A DNA stretch of 45,539 nucleotides from Actinomycetes bacterium (GCA_025360225.1 JANYCN010000086.1:1-45539), one strand, 5' to 3'. Numbered from the stretch's first letter, positions 1 through 8,037 are shown. The notes: generated from the letters alone by a model not told the origin. A program made the numbers and translations.

Positions 1-375
1 CAGCACTGCCTCGACGGTCGTCACGGTGAACGGGCCGCTCACTGGCGTCGCCGTCAGCGTCCCATCCGAGAGGGTGGCGGCGGCACGGACGAGTCCGGCC
101 GCGCCGGTTCCCGAGATCGCCTCGTCGAGCACCGGGAAGGAGCATCGCCCGTCCCGACCTGGCTCCCCCGCCGGAAGCGCCTCGCGCGAGCGGGTCGGCG
201 ACTGGGATGACCCGGCGAGGAGCGCGACGTCCTCCTGGTCAACGTCGATCCCGGCCGCCCGGAGGCCGAGGTGCAGCTGGAAGCAACCGCACAGCTCGTC
301 GACCTGGGGCAGGGCGGCGTCGTGGATGGCGAGCAGCGCCGCTGCCCCGTTCACCGTTCGTGCAGTTGCATGCAT
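1..375 (-). CDS. Unknown protein, N-terminal part (runs off left edge)
   Basis: The first 125 codons of a minus-strand gene are present; the 3' end lies outside the window. The ATG at 375 is 1 nt beyond the stop of the upstream DDN-family gene (TGA, 379-377), so the two are probably co-transcribed and translationally coupled. The visible part is Ala/Leu-rich and soluble, with no signal peptide or membrane segment. It contains a Cys-Gly-Cys motif at about residues 29-31, inside a segment that looks helical. I do not recognise the family. Codon use matches the neighbours, so this is probably a real gene and not an antisense shadow. Confidence 0.6.
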   Translation of the reverse strand, partial: MHATARTVNGAAALLAIHDAALPQVDELCGCFQLHLGLRAAGIDVDQEDVALLAGSSQSPTRSREALPAGEPGRDGRCSFPVLDEAISGTGAAGLVRAAATLSDGTLTATPVSGPFTVTTVEAVL

Positions 376-376
376 C

Positions 377-790
377 TCAAGGCTCCAGCAGGACCACGGG
401 AATCTCCCGCGTCGTCCTCGTTTGGTAGGTGGCGTACGACGCGTACGCAGCGACGGCCCTCGGCCAGATCCTCGCCCGCTCATCCGCCGACGCGACCCTC
501 GCGCGCATTGGCGTGTGGTTCGCACCGATCTGCACCGATACGTCGGGGTCGGCGATGAGGTTGTGGAACCACGACGGATGCGTCGGCTGGCCACCGGCCG
601 AGGCGATCACCGCGAGATCTTCGCCATCCTCGAGGTAGAGCAGCGGCTGCGTCCGTTGGCGACCCGAACGCCGGCCCGTCGTGGTCAGCAGCAGCATCGG
701 CGCGGCGCCGTATCGACCGCCAACCGTGCCGCGGGTCAGGCGGTAGACGGACCTGTGCAGAGCGACCACCGCTCGCTGGCCCGCGTTCAC
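377..790 (-). CDS. Deazaflavin (F420)-dependent nitroreductase-family protein (DDN fold)
   Basis: A small split-barrel protein of the DDN family (about 137 aa, the usual size), expected to bind cofactor F420. Visible family marks are the TTTGRRSG segment early in the protein, the HPSWFHNL motif in the middle and the C-terminal TREIPVVLLEP. Known members carry out F420H2-dependent reductions of quinones or nitroaromatics; the substrate here cannot be told. I chose GTG at 790 because it starts at the conserved region and overlaps the stop of a 15-codon leader ORF. A TTG at 841 in the same frame is the longer alternative. The downstream partner gene starts 1 nt after its stop. F420 use supports an actinobacterial host. 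Confidence 0.82.
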   Translation of the reverse strand: MNAGQRAVVALHRSVYRLTRGTVGGRYGAAPMLLLTTTGRRSGRQRTQPLLYLEDGEDLAVIASAGGQPTHPSWFHNLIADPDVSVQIGANHTPMRARVASADERARIWPRAVAAYASYATYQTRTTREIPVVLLEP

Positions 791-834
791 GTGTGCACTG
801 CCGATGATCGCGCAGCGGGCCGTTCGATGGACAT
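787..834 (-). CDS. Possible 15-codon leaderless leader ORF
   Basis: ATG at 834 sits 6 nt after a TAGGAT -10 box on the minus strand (846-841), the leaderless spacing seen at many genes in this window. The frame (MSIERPAARSSAVHT, then TGA at 789-787) ends in a GTGA overlap with the proposed GTG start of the DDN-family gene, so ribosomes finishing the leader could restart there. It may simply be a spurious short frame, with the true DDN start at TTG 841. Confidence 0.25.
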   Translation of the reverse strand: MSIERPAARSSAVHT

Positions 835-840
835 GGCGCA

Positions 841-846
841 ATCCTA
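841..846 (-). promoter_or_regulatory. -10 box TAGGAT upstream of DDN gene
   Basis: TAGGAT on the minus strand, 6 nt before the ATG at 834. No good -35 is visible. The predicted transcript would start at or near that ATG. Confidence 0.4.
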
Positions 847-946
847 GCCGGCCTGAAGCCCCGTGTCACGATCCTGTATCGAATCGCCTACAGGGGTGCG
901 AGGCACCCGTACGGTCAGGGCCTTCCCCGACGACTGGAGCCTATCC

Positions 947-2422
947 GTGCGACGAACCCCTCGTAAGACCCTGTTGGCAGCCGCGCTGCTCGTCGGCGCG
1001 ACGGCGCCTGCCGTGTCCCTCGCGGCATCGCCAGCGCACCTCGCGCTGGAGACGGCAACGCCGTCGCTGCCGATCGACGGGTACGACGGAACCTACTTCC
1101 TCGGCGACCTCGGCGTCTATCTGACGAACCGCGGCGGCAGTCCGTTTGAGGTCCAGGTGACGCGGGCAACCTACGGATCACCGATCCGGGCGTTCCTCGC
1201 GACCCGCGACGACGATCACCGCCTCGTCCGGACGCCGCTGCCCGCCGGCATCGTCACCGGCTTCGCGGGCTTCGCCCGACTCGGTCACGTGACGATCACC
1301 GACGACGCCGGCGTCGTCGTATCGGACCAGGACATCGGCACGTGTATCGGTGGTGGCGCGCAGCGTCTTGCCGTGGATTCGAACGGGGCGTCTGCGTACC
1401 CCGCGATGTGCGGCGGTGGCAACCCGTTCACGCTCGGCGCCGCATGGGGAGTCGATGCCGGCTGGGCAGCGACCCTCGACGCGTCGAGCGCGACGTTCGT
1501 GGGGGTCTCCGGCACCTACCACGCGCACGTGGCGCTGGATGACGCGACGGCGGCAGCGATCGGCGTCGCACCGGCTGACCGGGCAGCCGACATCGATCTC
1601 ATCGGCACGATGCAGACCACGCTTCCGGGGGTGGGGAAGGTGCCGCACGCCGCCAGCAAGGGGCATCGGCTGCCGCGCGGTCTGCGCCGGTACACGCACC
1701 GGGCAGGAACGGCGCAGCCGGCCACCGACACGTTGCCCGACCTGATCGCCCTTCCGGCGTGGGGCATGAGCACCTCGAGCGACGCCGGGCGGGACTTCCT
1801 CAACTTCGGTGCGAACGTGTGGAACGCAGGGCCGGCTCAGCTCGCCGTCGAGGGGTTCCGCCGGAAGGGGACAGACGTGATGGATGCCTACCAGCTGTTC
1901 TCCCGCAACGGCAAGCAGGTCGGATACGCGGCGACGGGCACGATGGAGTTCGACCGCCGCCCAGGTCACAACCACTGGCACTTCGAGGACTTCGCCCAGT
2001 ACGACCTGCTTGCGGCGTCGGGCGCCGGGATCGTGCGTTCCGGGAAGCAGTCGTTCTGCATCGCGCCGACCGACGGCATCGACCTGCTACGCCCGGGAGC
2101 GGTGATGAACCCGTGGCTCGTTGGCCTCGGAAGTGCCTGCGGTTGGTCAAGCGCGCTGTGGATCCGCGAGGCGATGCCGGTCGGCTGGGGCGACACCTAC
2201 TTCCAGTACAAGTCGGGCCAGGCCTTCGACGTGACGGACGTTTCGAACGGCACCTACGCGGTGCGGGTGACGGCGAACCCCGGGGGTCGTCTGTTCGAGC
2301 GCACGCGCGCGAACGACACCTCGCTGCGCACCGTCATCCTCGGTGGCGTCCCCGGGGCGCGCACCGTAACGGTGCCGCCGTACATGGGAATCGACACAGA
2401 CCCGGCCCTCACGGTCGGGTAG
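947..2422 (+). CDS. Secreted lysyl oxidase-like copper amine oxidase
   Basis: A 491-aa exported protein. GTG 947 is preceded by GGAG 7 nt upstream and begins a signal peptide (RRTPRK, hydrophobic stretch, then Ala-Ala-Ser near residue 25). The N-terminal half, about residues 30-250, is beta-rich and unrecognised. The C-terminal part, about 275-480, matches the lysyl oxidase fold (PF01186). The copper ligands appear as His341, His343 and His345 in GHNHWHFEDFAQYDLL. Lys367 (SGKQSFC) and Tyr418 (GDTYFQ) fall where animal LOX forms the lysine tyrosylquinone cofactor, and DVTDVSNGTY matches the family's DITDV segment. It is therefore plausibly active on extracellular amines or protein lysines. It is transcribed alone; a strong hairpin follows the stop. 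An upstream in-frame ATG at 863 is less likely because the signal peptide would begin internally. Confidence 0.8.
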   Translation: MRRTPRKTLLAAALLVGATAPAVSLAASPAHLALETATPSLPIDGYDGTYFLGDLGVYLTNRGGSPFEVQVTRATYGSPIRAFLATRDDDHRLVRTPLPAGIVTGFAGFARLGHVTITDDAGVVVSDQDIGTCIGGGAQRLAVDSNGASAYPAMCGGGNPFTLGAAWGVDAGWAATLDASSATFVGVSGTYHAHVALDDATAAAIGVAPADRAADIDLIGTMQTTLPGVGKVPHAASKGHRLPRGLRRYTHRAGTAQPATDTLPDLIALPAWGMSTSSDAGRDFLNFGANVWNAGPAQLAVEGFRRKGTDVMDAYQLFSRNGKQVGYAATGTMEFDRRPGHNHWHFEDFAQYDLLAASGAGIVRSGKQSFCIAPTDGIDLLRPGAVMNPWLVGLGSACGWSSALWIREAMPVGWGDTYFQYKSGQAFDVTDVSNGTYAVRVTANPGGRLFERTRANDTSLRTVILGGVPGARTVTVPPYMGIDTDPALTVG

Positions 2423-2429
2423 CTCGCTT

Positions 2430-2475
2430 GCCGTGTGCCGCGCCGCGAGCTCAGCATCGCGGTGCGCCACACGGC
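2430..2475. terminator. Bidirectional hairpin between convergent genes
   Basis: Arms 2430-2447 and 2458-2475 pair over 18 positions with one mismatch and one G-T wobble around a 10-nt loop. It lies exactly between the lysyl oxidase-like stop (2422) and the lipoprotein stop (2483). There is no U-tract on either side, as is common for actinobacterial terminators. Confidence 0.65.
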
Positions 2476-2482
2476 GGGCGGA

Positions 2483-3265
2483 TCACGGGTGCAGGGTAAG
2501 CAGCGCGGCGCGATCGGCTGCCGTGGCAAGCGTCGCCTTCGCACAGGAGTCGATGCTCGAGGTGATCTGGTCGGCCTGCCCGCCGAACGTCGTCGCGTCA
2601 CCCTTCGATGGCGTCGAATACCGCGCTGCTGGCGATCGCGCAGCGACCGCGAGCGCCTCCTTGATCCGGCGGACAGCCTGCGTGCGCGCGTCGTCTGGGA
2701 GGCCACCAGCGCGGTCAGACCAGCACCACCAGCCAAAGTACTGCGCGCCGAGCTCGACAGCGTGAACAGCGCTTGTGCGAGCCGGGAACGCTCCCTCCGC
2801 GCACCGCGGCATTCCGTGCGTGTCCGCGAGGTACCAGAACCGGCCGTAGTGGGAGTACTCGGTGCTCCACGCCTGCTGGATCTTGGCGTCGTCGTGCTTC
2901 TTCCCAGCCGCGAGAATGACGTCCATGTCGACGAGGTCGGTATCGATGAGCGTTGCCATCGCCGTTCCAACCGTGTCGTCGCCGGCGGCTTGTCGGAGTG
3001 CGGCGCCAAACTGCTGTTCACGGTGGATGACGAGCTCGATCGTCGCGATGCGGGATTCCCACGAGCCGTTGTACATGCCGTTGAAGGACAGACCAAGCTC
3101 GGCGTTCACCTGGGCGCAGAGAGCGTCCAGCCTATGCGCGACCTGCTGCGGGGGTGGCGGCGCGTCGTTGAGCGCCGCCGTCCAGCCAGCAGGCTCGGAA
3201 GCGCATCCGGCGACGGTGGCGAGGCAGGCAAGCACGGCGACGTGGCGGAACTGGATGCGCGACAT
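2483..3265 (-). CDS. Putative lipoprotein of unknown function
   Basis: 260 aa. ATG 3265 gives a short basic N-terminus, a hydrophobic stretch and a lipobox ending VAGC at residues 18-21, so the mature protein should be lipid-anchored. Further Cys residues occur in DALCAQVN, MPRCAEG and GWWCWSD and near the C-terminus (SSIDSCAK); they could form two disulfides. No family is recognised. A perfect TATAAT (3278-3273) stands 7 nt before the ATG, predicting a leaderless transcript. The signal-peptide region (3182-3225) is duplicated almost exactly inside repeat copy A just upstream. Confidence 0.72.
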   Translation of the reverse strand: MSRIQFRHVAVLACLATVAGCASEPAGWTAALNDAPPPPQQVAHRLDALCAQVNAELGLSFNGMYNGSWESRIATIELVIHREQQFGAALRQAAGDDTVGTAMATLIDTDLVDMDVILAAGKKHDDAKIQQAWSTEYSHYGRFWYLADTHGMPRCAEGAFPARTSAVHAVELGAQYFGWWCWSDRAGGLPDDARTQAVRRIKEALAVAARSPAARYSTPSKGDATTFGGQADQITSSIDSCAKATLATAADRAALLTLHP

Positions 3266-3512
3266 GGCGGCAATTATACACCTGGAAGCCTGGCACGAAG
3301 CGGCCGCCGGCCGTGCCGCACCGGCCGGCGCAGGGCGCCTTCCTCGACACCGCCTCGGCGAGCGTCCTTGACGGGCTCCGCTCGTGGTCTGATTGTGAGA
3401 TGGCGTGGTGATCAGACTGCCTGGATCGTCCTGCGCTCGCCGGCTCTGCCACCCGTCGGGTGGCTCTGCCAGCCAGCAGGCTCGGAAGCGCATCCGGCGA
3501 GGGTGGCGAGGC
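3182..3512. repeat. 44-bp direct repeat (3182-3225 and 3469-3512)
   Basis: The segment coding for the lipoprotein signal peptide and lipobox (3182-3225) recurs at 3469-3512, inside repeat copy A, with one mismatch in 44 bp and in the same orientation. The other repeat copies have unrelated sequence at this place, so the element's interior appears to have been replaced by host gene sequence. Confidence 0.85.
3273..3278 (-). promoter_or_regulatory. -10 box TATAAT of lipoprotein gene
   Basis: Consensus TATAAT on the minus strand, 7 nt before ATG 3265, so transcription should begin at the start codon. There is no recognisable -35 at 17 bp. Confidence 0.65.
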
Positions 3513-3539
3513 CATAGCATCTGACAATCACACCACTAG
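3381..3539. mobile_element. Repeat copy A (MITE-like, CTAG-ended)
   Basis: 159 bp. The left end reads CTCGTGGTCTGATTGTGAGA and the right end, reversed, CTAGTGGTGTGATTGTCAGA: 17 of 20 match. It shares with copies C and D the block around GCCTGGATCGTCCTGCGCT and a small GCCACCC/GGGTGGC hairpin, then diverges into a duplicate of the neighbouring lipoprotein gene. It has no coding capacity. The CTAG at 3536-3539 supplies the TAG stop of the thiol peroxidase gene. Confidence 0.75.
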
Positions 3540-4033
3540 AGGACCGCGAGGGCAGCGTCGTAATCCGGCTCGTCGCCGATCTGCGGCACGAGCTGGGCGT
3601 GCAGGACCGTCCCGTCCCGATCGACCACGACGACCGCTCGCGCCAGCAGCCCGGCGAACGCCGAGCTCAGGAGGTCGACGCCGTAGGCCCGTCCGAACGC
3701 ATGGTCACGGAAGTCCGACGCCATCGTGACGCCCTCGATCCCTTCCGCCACGCAGAATGCCTGCTGCGCGAACGGCAGGTCGCGGGAGACGCAGACCACG
3801 ACCGTGTCGGCGAGCGACGCTGCCCGGACGTTGAACTGACGGACGGCCGCCGCGCAGACGCCGGTACCAACGCTCGGGAAGATGTTCAACACGACGCGGG
3901 TGCCAGCGAGGTCTCTCGACCGGACGGACCCGAGATCGACGCCGACGAGCGTGTACGCCGGCGCGACGCTCCCGACGATCGGAAGCTCACCTGAGGTGTG
4001 CGCCGGAGCGGCGCCGAGGAGCGTGTCAGCCAT
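3536..4033 (-). CDS. tpx: Thiol peroxidase (atypical 2-Cys peroxiredoxin)
   Basis: 165 aa, the normal size for Tpx, which reduces peroxides in the cytoplasm using thioredoxin. The peroxidatic Cys is in NIFPSVGTGVCAAAVRQFN and the resolving Cys in LPFAQQAFCVAEG, both aligning with E. coli Tpx. The usual SIDTGVC/SVDTPTC motif has Gly in place of Asp here. The C-terminus GDEPDYDAALAVL is also typical. Start ATG 4033 is supported by homology and by a TACATT -10 box 6 nt upstream. The stop codon TAG comes from the terminal CTAG of repeat copy A, so insertion may have trimmed the last residue or two (E. coli Tpx ends two residues later). Confidence 0.93.
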   Translation of the reverse strand: MADTLLGAAPAHTSGELPIVGSVAPAYTLVGVDLGSVRSRDLAGTRVVLNIFPSVGTGVCAAAVRQFNVRAASLADTVVVCVSRDLPFAQQAFCVAEGIEGVTMASDFRDHAFGRAYGVDLLSSAFAGLLARAVVVVDRDGTVLHAQLVPQIGDEPDYDAALAVL

Positions 4034-4039
4034 GAGGCC

Positions 4040-4045
4040 AATGTA
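4040..4045 (-). promoter_or_regulatory. -10 box TACATT of tpx
   Basis: TACATT on the minus strand, 6 nt before ATG 4033; a leaderless tpx transcript is predicted. Confidence 0.5.
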
Positions 4046-4086
4046 CCGGACCGCTCCACCCCGAGCACGTCGTCCGACCCCCACGC

Positions 4087-4093
4087 TACTAAT
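4087..4093 (+). promoter_or_regulatory. -10 box TACTAAT of SPFH gene
   Basis: TACTAA(T) ends 6-7 nt before ATG 4100, divergent from the tpx -10 about 45 bp away. A leaderless transcript is predicted. Confidence 0.5.
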
Positions 4094-4099
4094 TCAGAC

Positions 4100-5140
4100 A
4101 TGGATGACCTTTCCTCGATCCGCCAGCTCCGCCGCCCGCCGTCGCCGGGAAGGCTCGTCGTCCGGATCACCGCAGCGATCGTCGCGCTGGTCGTCCTGAT
4201 CGCCCTGCTCGGCGGGTTCTCCTCGGCGGTGTACGCCCCCGAGGCGCAACACATCACCGTCGTCCGCGACGGCGCCCCATGGCAGGGACACTCGATCAGC
4301 AGCGTGGTGCGTCCGAACAGCGGCCGTACCTGGATCGGGCTGTACGCTGTGACGCACTCCTACCCGGACTCGACGATCCAGCGCTACTACACGATCACGG
4401 CTGATAACGCGCGTGGCGACAGGGTCGGCGTCGACGTCGTGCACGTTCCGACCACTGACGGCGTTCAGGTCGGGATTGAAGGCACCTTCTACCTGAAGAC
4501 CGGCTTCGACGGGTCTGACGGAGGCGTTGCGCTCGTCCGGCAGTTCGACGACCAGTTCGGGACGCGCGTGTTCCCCGTGTCGTCCACCGCTGACCTGCTG
4601 CACGCCTGGGACGGTGAGCAGGGCTGGGCGGCGTTCCTCGACTCGATCGTCCGGCCCGTGATCGACAACGAGCTGCGGATCGCGGTCGGCGGGTTCCGCT
4701 GTCAGGAGCTGAACGCGGCCTGCGCGCTGGTCGCGAACGCGAACGCCGACGCGAACGCGGTCGCGCAGGCAGGCCAGCAGAATAACCAGAACCTTCAGCA
4801 GGTCGAGAACGCGATCAACAAGGGCCTCGCGGTCGACCTCCATGACAAGCTCGGGGCGGACTACTTCGTCAACGTCCGGTTCTCGCTCGCCAAGGTCACG
4901 CTGCCCGAACAGATCCAGCAGGCCGTGAACGACGTTCAGGCAGCACGGGTCGAGGTCGCAAAGGCCGCGGCAAAGGTGCAGCAGGCGCAGAAGCAGAACG
5001 AGGCGAACGCGCTCCTCTCGAAGACGTATGACACCTGCGCGGCATGCGCCCAGATCGACGCGATCAAGGCGCTCCCGACCGGATCGAACGTCTACTTCGG
5101 CATCCAACCGATCGTCACGGCGCAACCCGCCGCGAAGTAG
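4100..5140 (+). CDS. SPFH/band-7 (prohibitin-like) membrane protein
   Basis: 346 aa. One membrane segment lies at about residues 21-44, then an extracytoplasmic band-7 region (about 50-230) and a long Ala/Gln-rich coiled coil (about 235-320) with the VTLPEQIQQAV segment typical of prohibitin/stomatin proteins. Such proteins form oligomers that organise membrane domains or hold membrane proteases; no protease of that kind is adjacent. Four Cys are visible, in FRCQELNAAC and TCAACAQ, which may form disulfides outside the cell. The start is ATG 4100, with a -10 box 6-7 nt upstream. Confidence 0.8.
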   Translation: MDDLSSIRQLRRPPSPGRLVVRITAAIVALVVLIALLGGFSSAVYAPEAQHITVVRDGAPWQGHSISSVVRPNSGRTWIGLYAVTHSYPDSTIQRYYTITADNARGDRVGVDVVHVPTTDGVQVGIEGTFYLKTGFDGSDGGVALVRQFDDQFGTRVFPVSSTADLLHAWDGEQGWAAFLDSIVRPVIDNELRIAVGGFRCQELNAACALVANANADANAVAQAGQQNNQNLQQVENAINKGLAVDLHDKLGADYFVNVRFSLAKVTLPEQIQQAVNDVQAARVEVAKAAAKVQQAQKQNEANALLSKTYDTCAACAQIDAIKALPTGSNVYFGIQPIVTAQPAAK

Positions 5141-5246
5141 GAGTCGAACGAAGACCGGACTATCCTGCCAGCTGGGATCGATGGTCACTCGACAGGCCGT
5201 AGATGTGCAATGATGATCTCGCGTCGACCCTGGGGGGGGCAGCACC

Positions 5247-7916
5247 GTGATCGCTTCGCTACGCAGAAGGTGGGTCGTGCTCGTCGCGGTTGCGTTGCTG
5301 GCCGCGCCAGGGCAGGCGCACGCTGCCCGACCACACGTCGTTGGCGGAACGGCCGTCGCTGACGGTAGCTATCCGTTCGTCGCGAGCATCGTCTTCGTGA
5401 ACCCGCCGACGGACGCCGATCCGACCGGCCAGTTCTGTGGCGGCACGCTGATCGCGCCCCAGATCGTGTTGACGGCGGCGAGCTGCGTCGCGCGTTGGCC
5501 GATCTCGAGCCTGCGCGTCGTGCTCGGTCGGCGCGACCTGCGGCTGCCGGGCGAGCCGCACGTGATCGACGGCGTCACGGTCGCCGCTGACTGGAACCCG
5601 TACTCCGGCGAGCACGACCTCGCCGTCCTCCATCTCGCGACACCGTCGCCGATCGTGCCGGTTCGCCTGGCGAGCACGGCGCAGACCGACGCGGCCACGG
5701 TCGGCGTGACGTTCGGCTGGGGCGCGATCGATGCGGCCGGCGTGGTCCTGCCGTTCACGCTGCAGTCCGTGGCCGCACCGATCTCCACGACGGTCGACGC
5801 GGAGTCCGTCCTCGGCAACACCTTCCATGCCGGCAGCGAGATCGCCGCCGGCGACATAGCGCTTGCTCGTGTTGCCTGCGCCGGCGACGAGGGCGGGCCA
5901 CTCCTCGTCGGCGATGGCGTTGGCGGGTTCCTGCAGATCGGCGTCTTCTCGTTCAACCTCGACCGGACGTGTGGGAGCCCGGTCAGACCGGGCGTCTACG
6001 CGCGCGTGTCCGAGGATGTCGGGGCCCTCCTGACGGCCTCGCCGGTGCCCCGGTTCGTGGGTGACGCTTCCATCGTCGGCGATGGCAGCATCGGGGAGCC
6101 GCTGACCTGCCGCGCTCCGGTCAGCGGCGTCGACCCGGTGCTCAGGTACGCGTGGTTCATCCTCGACGACCAGGGCGATCGGCCGGACCGGCCGATCACG
6201 CACGCGACCGGGTGGAGATACACGCCGGTCTCGTCGCTGGTTGGCTCGACGATCTACTGCGCGGTCACGTTGGCCGTGGCGAACGGAACCGACAGCAGGT
6301 CGAGCGACGGGGTGCTGGTGCACTGGCGCGACCGTACGCCGCCACGATCCTGGCCGGTTCAACTGACCTGCGGGCGCACGACGTGCAGCCTCTACGTGAT
6401 CGCACGCGATCGCGGCCGGCACCGCACCGGGATCGCGCGCGTCGACGTGATCGTCGCAGTCCAGGGCCGCGCCGTGCAGGTGCAGCAAGCCCGGCACGTC
6501 GGCGGCGCCCGGTACGCCGTTCGCATCGGCGCGTTGCGGCCCGGTGCCGTGACCGTGTACACCCGCGCCACCGACCGCGCCGGCAACGTCGAGTCGACCC
6601 TTGCCGGCACCGGCTACACCGTCGCCTTCGGCCCGACCGCCCACGTCGTCGGAGGCGGAGGCACCGCGGTGCCCTACCCGTTCGTCGCCAGCATCGTGAA
6701 CCGCGCACGCGGCTCGTATCCCCCGTTCACGACCGTCTACTGCACCGGGACGCTCGTGGCGCCGCAGCTCGTGCTGACCTCGGTCGGATGTGTCAACGGC
6801 CCGGACTACTCCAGCACCACGGTCGTGCTCGGCCGCGCTGACATCAGGGATCCCGGCGAGGTACACGACGTGGACGGTGCGGTCCTCCCGCCGATCTACG
6901 ACGGGGTCCGGACGCGCCAGGTGGCGTTGCTGCACCTGACGACACCGTCGTCGATCACGCCCGTCACGCTTGCCACCGAGACTCAGGTGGATGGAGCGAC
7001 CGTCGGTACCGTGCTCGGCTGGGGACAGACGGACGCATCCGCGTCGGTCGTCCCGTTCCGGCTGCAGCAGGCCACCGTCTCGATCGCGAACAGCGCGGCG
7101 GCGGCGGCGCTCCTGGGCCGGGTGTTCGATCCGGCGACCGGGATCGCCGTCGGAGACGTGCCGCCGACACGATACGCGTGCGGTGAGGACGCGGGAGGAC
7201 CGCTCCTGATCGATGACGGGCACGGCGGCGTCGTTCAGGCCGCGCTGTTCCCGGGCCGCGTTGGCTGCTTGCCGAAAACCGTCCCGGATATCTACGCCGC
7301 CGTTGCACCGGAGGCGGACTGGCTAGTCGACCCATCGGTCCTGCCCGGCCTCGCGCATCCGCTGACGATCGTCGGTTCCGGTGCCGTCGGCAATCCCCTC
7401 GTCTGCGACGCGGTGCCAACGCTCCCTGGCAGCGTAATCACGTTCCAGTGGATCGGGCACGACCCTGACGGAGGCGTCACGACGATCACCGGCGCGACCA
7501 CCGACGTGCACGTCCCGACCGCCTCCGAGCGTGGCTGGCAGCTGTCCTGCGAGGTCACGGTGACGGCGGGGCGCCGTTCACTCCGCTTCGGCGCGGCCCT
7601 CGTCTCCGTCCACTGGGCCGACGTAACGCCGCCGCGCTCGTGGCCCGTCCGCCTTACGTGTTCCGATCGTCGTTGCACCGCGACGATCCGTGCCGAGGAC
7701 CGCGGCGCGACGGCGAGCGGCGTCCTGCGGGTCGAGGTCGTCGTCCTGGGACCGGGCAAGCGCGCGATCATGCGCGATGCCACGCGGCTCGCCGGCACCA
7801 CGTACGTCGTCAACCTCGGCAGGCTCCCGCCCGGCAAGGTGACGGTCCAGACGCGTGCGACCGACCGCGCCGGCAACCGACAGCGGGTCTTCGCGTTCGC
7901 GAGCTTCCGGCCATGA
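5247..7916 (+). CDS. Secreted tandem trypsin-like pseudoprotease with Ig/FN3-like modules
   Basis: 889 aa, start GTG 5247 after a G-rich RBS, with a signal peptide ending QAHA at about residue 27. The protein is an internal duplication: S1-like domain 1 (about 30-265), an Ig-like plus FN3-like region (about 270-465), S1-like domain 2 (about 468-695), then a second Ig/FN3-like region (about 700-889). Each half carries TPPRSWPV and ATDRAGN motifs. The chymotrypsin fold marks are clear (VVGG start, paired Cys, GWG, GGPL), but catalysis looks lost. Domain 1 has LTAASC (His to Ser79) and GDEGGPL (Ser to Glu215), keeping only Asp124. Domain 2 has LTSVGC (His to Gly514), RQVALLHL (Asp to Val559) and EDAGGPL (Ser to Ala649). 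A binding or adhesion role is more likely than proteolysis. It is transcribed alone. Confidence 0.85.
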   Translation: MIASLRRRWVVLVAVALLAAPGQAHAARPHVVGGTAVADGSYPFVASIVFVNPPTDADPTGQFCGGTLIAPQIVLTAASCVARWPISSLRVVLGRRDLRLPGEPHVIDGVTVAADWNPYSGEHDLAVLHLATPSPIVPVRLASTAQTDAATVGVTFGWGAIDAAGVVLPFTLQSVAAPISTTVDAESVLGNTFHAGSEIAAGDIALARVACAGDEGGPLLVGDGVGGFLQIGVFSFNLDRTCGSPVRPGVYARVSEDVGALLTASPVPRFVGDASIVGDGSIGEPLTCRAPVSGVDPVLRYAWFILDDQGDRPDRPITHATGWRYTPVSSLVGSTIYCAVTLAVANGTDSRSSDGVLVHWRDRTPPRSWPVQLTCGRTTCSLYVIARDRGRHRTGIARVDVIVAVQGRAVQVQQARHVGGARYAVRIGALRPGAVTVYTRATDRAGNVESTLAGTGYTVAFGPTAHVVGGGGTAVPYPFVASIVNRARGSYPPFTTVYCTGTLVAPQLVLTSVGCVNGPDYSSTTVVLGRADIRDPGEVHDVDGAVLPPIYDGVRTRQVALLHLTTPSSITPVTLATETQVDGATVGTVLGWGQTDASASVVPFRLQQATVSIANSAAAAALLGRVFDPATGIAVGDVPPTRYACGEDAGGPLLIDDGHGGVVQAALFPGRVGCLPKTVPDIYAAVAPEADWLVDPSVLPGLAHPLTIVGSGAVGNPLVCDAVPTLPGSVITFQWIGHDPDGGVTTITGATTDVHVPTASERGWQLSCEVTVTAGRRSLRFGAALVSVHWADVTPPRSWPVRLTCSDRRCTATIRAEDRGATASGVLRVEVVVLGPGKRAIMRDATRLAGTTYVVNLGRLPPGKVTVQTRATDRAGNRQRVFAFASFRP

Positions 7917-7950
7917 CGACGAACGGACCGCCGTCGGCACTGGTCTCTCC

Positions 7951-8026
<76 letters not shown>

Positions 8027-8037
8027 ATTCGGTTTCG

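Noticed and set aside
3266-3520. Extension of the lipoprotein frame upstream into repeat copy A
   Set aside because: The lipobox position, TATAAT and ATG at 3265 define the start; the upstream frame reads through non-coding repeat sequence.
5259-7223. Long open frame on the minus strand opposite the pseudoprotease (654 codons)
   Set aside because: It is an antisense shadow of the GC-rich plus-strand gene: Arg/Asp/Gly-rich translation, no recognisable motif, no RBS.
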